8,703 nt of DNA, taken from contig CAAEOU010000042.1 of assembly GCA_900757695.1 (NCBI GenBank), positions 1-8,703 of the forward strand, written 5' to 3'. The position numbers were made by a program, and so were the translations under genes. Every line of letters begins with the position of its first letter. Position 1 is the stretch's first letter. The stretch is from an uncultured Oscillospiraceae bacterium. Its GTDB lineage: Bacteria; Bacillota_A; Clostridia; Oscillospirales; Oscillospiraceae. Positions 5,837 to 8,703 of this stretch are shown here, in pieces. Below the pieces are notes generated by a model, which saw only the letters and a program-made list of their open reading frames with translations, had not been told where the DNA came from and searched no databases.

Positions 5837-7054
5837 ATGAACGGATTTGACCGAGACGTCCGGCAGGATTTTCCGCTGCTCAGAGGCTATCAGGAAGCGT
5901 ATCTGGATAATGCGGCTACGGCACAGCGGCCCCAGTGTGTGCTGGATGCCATGAAGCATTTCTATGAGAACGATAACGCAAATCCGCTGCGGGGCTTTTA
6001 TCCGCTGAGCCTGCGGGCAACCGAGCAATATGAAAATGCCCGGAAGCGTGTGAGGGAGTTTATCGGAGCGGCAAATGCCAATGAGGTGATTTTTACCCGA
6101 AATACCACGGAGAGCCTCAATCTGGTGGCCTACAGCTACGGGCTTTCCAATCTAAAGCCCGGCGATGAGGTGGCAGTTTCCATTTTGGAGCACCACAGCA
6201 ATATGCTGCCCTGGCAGATGGTATGTCGCAGCACCGGTGCAACCCTCCGATATATGGACTGTGAAATAGATGGGACCCTCACCGATGAGACCATTGAAAC
6301 GGTGATCAATCCGCATACCAAGATTGTGGCGGTAACCCATGTATCCAACGTATTGGGCTGCGTTTCTCCGGTGGAGAAAATCGTAAAGCGTGCCCATGAA
6401 ATGGGGGCAGTGGTGGTGCTGGACGGCGCACAGTCCACGCCGCATATGCCGGTGGATGTCAAAAAGCTGGATGTGGATTTTCTGGCCTTTTCCGGTCATA
6501 AGCTCATGGGGCCCATGGGCATCGGTGTGCTTTGGGGCAGAATGGAGCTGCTGGACCAGATGCCGCCCTTCCTGACCGGCGGTGAGATGATCGAGTCTGT
6601 GACCAGAGATGGGGCCGTCTATGCGGAGGTACCCCACAAGTTTGAGGCGGGCACCGTCAATGCGGGCGGCGCTGTGGGTCTGGCAGCGGCCATTGATTAT
6701 ATCGAAAGCATTGGCTTCCCGGCCATGGAGGCCCAGGAACACAAACTGGTATGTCGGGCTATGGAGGGCATTGCCCAGATCCCGCATGTGCACATTCTGG
6801 GGTCGGCAGATCCGGCCAACCACAAGGGAATTGTAAACTTTATTGTGGACGGTGTACATCCCCACGATGTGGCGGAGATCTTAGAGTCTGACGGGGTTAA
6901 CGTGCGCTCCGGCCATCACTGCGCCCAGCCCCTGCTTCAGCATCTGGGCTGCCGTTCCTCCACGCGTGCCAGCTTTATGTTCTATAACACGGAGGAAGAG
7001 GTAGACCGGCTGGTGGAAAGCCTCAAAAATGTTAGAGGGAGGATGGGACTGTGA
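5837..7054 (+). CDS. sufS: Cysteine desulfurase SufS
   Basis: A PLP-dependent enzyme of 405 residues that converts L-cysteine to L-alanine and holds the released sulfur as a persulfide for SufU. Visible residues: YLDNAATAQRP near the N-terminus, EHHSNMLPWQ (118-127), the PLP-binding DGAQS (196-200), the Schiff-base lysine Lys222 in FSGHKLMGP, the catalytic Cys362 in SGHHCAQPL, and Arg377 (STRASF). The SGHHCAQP loop and length place it in the group II (SufS) branch, not IscS/NifS. Near residue 48 the sequence reads ANPLRGFYPLS, where proteobacterial SufS has an HRG-H type motif. The ATG at 5837 is 8 nt after GAGGAGGT, which lies in the end of sufD. A GTGA overlap joins it to sufU, its expected partner. 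Confidence 0.97.
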   Translation: MNGFDRDVRQDFPLLRGYQEAYLDNAATAQRPQCVLDAMKHFYENDNANPLRGFYPLSLRATEQYENARKRVREFIGAANANEVIFTRNTTESLNLVAYSYGLSNLKPGDEVAVSILEHHSNMLPWQMVCRSTGATLRYMDCEIDGTLTDETIETVINPHTKIVAVTHVSNVLGCVSPVEKIVKRAHEMGAVVVLDGAQSTPHMPVDVKKLDVDFLAFSGHKLMGPMGIGVLWGRMELLDQMPPFLTGGEMIESVTRDGAVYAEVPHKFEAGTVNAGGAVGLAAAIDYIESIGFPAMEAQEHKLVCRAMEGIAQIPHVHILGSADPANHKGIVNFIVDGVHPHDVAEILESDGVNVRSGHHCAQPLLQHLGCRSSTRASFMFYNTEEEVDRLVESLKNVRGRMGL

Positions 7055-7482
7055 GCAACCGGAGCTTTTATAACGAAATTTTAACAGAGCACAACCTGCG
7101 GCCGGAGCACAAGCATGATCTGCCCTGTGCCAACTGTAGTCTGGACGGGGTAAACCCCAGCTGCGGCGATGAGATCACCCTGAAGCTGCAAGTGGAGGGG
7201 GACACCATTGTAGACGGTGCGTTTGTGGGCGACGGCTGCGCCATTTCTCAGGCCTCGGCGGATATCATGCTGGGCATGATCATTGGAAAGAAAAAGGACG
7301 AGGCGCTGCATTTGGGTCAGCTGTTCTTTAAGATGATCCGTGGGGAGACCACGGAGGACGAGCTGGAGGAGCTGGAAGAGGCTTCGGCTCTTCAGGATAT
7401 CTCCCATATGCCAGCCCGCACCAAATGCGCAGTGCTGGGATGGCACACATTAGAGGAAATGTTCAAGCAGCAGTTGGGCTGA
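7051..7482 (+). CDS. sufU: Zinc-dependent sulfurtransferase SufU
   Basis: SufU accepts the persulfide from SufS and passes sulfur to SufBCD; in Firmicutes it does this with a zinc-bound site rather than acting as an IscU-type scaffold. The protein has 143 residues. Zinc ligands by comparison with B. subtilis SufU: Cys38 and Asp40 (NPSCGD), Cys63 (GDGCAISQAS) and Cys126 (RTKCAVLGWHTL). The insertion around residues 97-117 (RGETTEDELEEL) is typical of SufU and absent from IscU. An additional CxxC (Cys26, Cys29) lies before the first ligand. The start codon is GTG, overlapping the sufS stop as GTGA, with GAGGGAGG 8 nt upstream. It is the last gene of the operon; the convergent NUDIX gene ends 66 nt further on. 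Confidence 0.97.
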   Translation: MSNRSFYNEILTEHNLRPEHKHDLPCANCSLDGVNPSCGDEITLKLQVEGDTIVDGAFVGDGCAISQASADIMLGMIIGKKKDEALHLGQLFFKMIRGETTEDELEELEEASALQDISHMPARTKCAVLGWHTLEEMFKQQLG

Positions 7483-7490
7483 ACTTTATA

Positions 7491-7545
7491 AAGCGAAAAA
7501 ACACCCTAAGAACGGGACATGCGCCCGATCTTAGGGTGTTCGCTT
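7491..7545 (-). terminator. Long hairpin between convergent genes; terminator mainly for the minus strand
   Basis: AACACCCTAAGA (7500-7511) pairs with TCTTAGGGTGTT (7529-7540) over 12 bp. After one A-A mismatch, CGGG/CCCG (7513-7516, 7524-7527) extends it, and AAGCG/CGCTT (7491-7495, 7541-7545) can close the base around an AAAA bulge. Read on the minus strand the GGGTGTT arm runs into six T, a proper U-tract for the gltX/NUDIX transcript. On the plus strand only CGCTTTG follows, so termination of the SUF transcript is likely weaker. Confidence 0.85.
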
Positions 7546-7548
7546 TGC

Positions 7549-7935
7549 TCATTGGTATTCTGCCTGAATACGCTCCAGAATTTCCGCATCAGCAGGACAG
7601 AAGTCATACTGGGGAATTTCAGAAGGGGTGATCCACCGGAGATCATTGTGCTCCAGCAGCTGGGGAATGCCTGCTGCAATGGAGCAGTGATAGAGACTCA
7701 GATGAATCGTGAGATCCGGGTATACATGATCCAGCTCCATAAAAAGCGCATGGGGAGAGACTGTAATGCCCAGTTCTTCCCGGCATTCCCGGATCAGCGC
7801 CTGAGGCTTTGTTTCACCGGGCTCGACCTTGCCGCCTACAAATTCCCACAATAGCCCGCGGGCCTTATGGGCTGGGCGCTGACAGATCATAAACCGGCTG
7901 CCGTCCCAGATCAGGGCGGCGACCACCTGCGTCAT
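7549..7935 (-). CDS. NUDIX hydrolase, MutT/NudG-like nucleotide pyrophosphohydrolase
   Basis: A 128-residue cytosolic NUDIX enzyme expected to hydrolyse a nucleoside triphosphate to the monophosphate and pyrophosphate, usually to remove damaged or modified nucleotides. The NUDIX box is complete and canonical at residues 35-57: G-x5-E-x7-RECREELGI, with the metal-binding glutamates in REEL. Length and the pattern QRP...LLWEFVGGKVEPGET, VYPDLTIHL and FCPADAEIL follow the MutT branch. Asp116 in CPAD stands where E. coli MutT has the 8-oxoguanine-contacting Asn119; NudG-type relatives also have PAD there, so the exact substrate (8-oxo-dGTP or a modified pyrimidine nucleotide) is open. The ATG overlaps the gltX stop as ATGA, with GGAGG 7 nt upstream inside gltX, so it is translated from the gltX transcript. 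The minus-strand terminator follows directly. Confidence 0.93.
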   Translation of the reverse strand: MTQVVAALIWDGSRFMICQRPAHKARGLLWEFVGGKVEPGETKPQALIRECREELGITVSPHALFMELDHVYPDLTIHLSLYHCSIAAGIPQLLEHNDLRWITPSEIPQYDFCPADAEILERIQAEYQ

Positions 7936-8703
7936 GCCTGTGCCTCCAGCTTGGCAAGCCCCAGATTCAGACGGCGAAGGGTCTCCTCACGGCCAAGGAT
8001 CAGGGCAATTTCAATGGCGCCGCCGGGGGTTACAGACTTGCCGGCAGCGGCAATGCGCAGAGGCCACATGACCTTGCCGATTTTGATGGCTTCTGCTTCA
8101 GTGATGGCGTAGAGGGCATCGTGGATGGCATCGTAATTCCACTGGGGGAGTGCAGCCAGCGCCTCAGTCTCGGCTTTCAGAAGTGCAAGAGAACTCTCTG
8201 CATTCAGCTTGTTCTTCTTGTTGGTGTAGAGGGCGATGTCGTATTCCGGCAGCTCATTGAAGAAGGAGATCATCTCCGGAATCTGATCCAGACGATCCAG
8301 ACGGGTCTGGAGCAGCGGAGGAATTTGGGCCTTATCCACATTTTCGGCGGTAATGGCCTTGTCAATCCATGGCTTGGCAGCGGCGGCAAAATCCTCCGGG
8401 GTCATTTCCTTGAGATAGGTGCTATTGAAATAGTTGAGCTTTTCCAGATCAAAGGCAGAGGGAGACTTGGAAATGCCCTCGATGTCAAAGGCGCGGCACA
8501 GCTCGTCCATGGTGAAGAACTCCTGCTCAGACAGCTCACCTCTGGGGCTCCAGCCAAGGAGAGAGACGTAGTTCTTTACCGGCTGGGACAGATAGCCCAT
8601 TTTGAGCAGATCCTCATAGGAGGGATCGCCATGGCGTTTGGACATCTTTCGAACGGCACCGGTCTCCGGGTCGGTAATCATGACGCTGGCTTGGGCTCCA
8701 CAA
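7932..8703 (-). CDS. gltX: Glutamyl-tRNA synthetase, C-terminal part, cut by right edge
   Basis: The C-terminal 256 residues of a class I glutamyl-tRNA synthetase, which charges tRNA-Glu with glutamate using ATP. The frame is open to the right edge, so the catalytic domain with the HIGH motif lies outside. The class I signature KMSKRHG is visible at bases 8628-8648, in the form usual for GltX (KxSKRHGD). It is followed by the conserved VKNYVSLLGWSPRG and SPSAFDLEKLNYFNSTYLKEM, then the anticodon-binding helical domain ending in ...LNLGLAKLEAQA. The stop overlaps the NUDIX start. Whether the enzyme is discriminating, or also charges tRNA-Gln, cannot be judged from this part. The promoter is outside the window. 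Confidence 0.97.
   Translation of the reverse strand, partial: CGAQASVMITDPETGAVRKMSKRHGDPSYEDLLKMGYLSQPVKNYVSLLGWSPRGELSEQEFFTMDELCRAFDIEGISKSPSAFDLEKLNYFNSTYLKEMTPEDFAAAAKPWIDKAITAENVDKAQIPPLLQTRLDRLDQIPEMISFFNELPEYDIALYTNKKNKLNAESSLALLKAETEALAALPQWNYDAIHDALYAITEAEAIKIGKVMWPLRIAAAGKSVTPGGAIEIALILGREETLRRLNLGLAKLEAQA

Noticed and set aside
7425..7854. Plus-strand frames running across the sufU end and NUDIX gene
   Set aside because: They pass through the terminator hairpin and read antisense to a canonical NUDIX box; no plausible product.

Overview
The window looks like chromosomal DNA of a moderately GC-rich, low-oxygen Clostridia-type Firmicute (Bacillota), probably a gut Oscillospiraceae/Ruminococcaceae-like organism. 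The basis is LPXTG-type sortase/pilin genes, a SUF operon with SufU instead of SufE/SufA and an Rrf2/IscR-type first gene, and strong GGAGG-like ribosome binding sites. The species assignment is inference.

Layout. (1) 1-2052, plus strand: the 3' end of a sortase/pilus operon. It holds the C-terminal part of a class C (pilus-polymerising) sortase, a small secreted LPQTG protein with one pilin-like domain and a ten-unit proline-rich octapeptide repeat tail, and a second sortase that overlaps it by 8 nt. A strong intrinsic terminator (2082-2119) closes this unit. (2) 2120-7482, plus strand: a clear sigma-A-type promoter (2130-2158) drives a tightly packed SUF iron-sulfur cluster operon in the order iscR-like, sufC, sufB, sufD, sufS, sufU. 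The genes overlap or are separated by at most about 23 nt. SufS takes sulfur from cysteine, SufU accepts it, SufBCD is the ATP-driven assembly scaffold, and the IscR-like regulator probably senses cluster supply and represses the operon. (3) 7483-7548: a short convergent intergenic region filled by a long hairpin whose T-tract lies on the minus strand. (4) 7549-8703, minus strand: the C-terminal part of glutamyl-tRNA synthetase (start outside the right edge), coupled by an ATGA overlap to a downstream MutT/NudG-like NUDIX hydrolase.

No stretch over 300 bases lacks a gene. There is no tRNA, rRNA, CRISPR or insertion sequence that I can see. Most of the window is recognisable housekeeping. The parts most worth a second look are the repeat-tailed putative pilus anchor with its own overlapping sortase, the four-cysteine variant of the IscR cluster site, the extra CxxC in SufU, and the candidate operator in the SUF promoter. 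I did not find evidence of a wholly new system.
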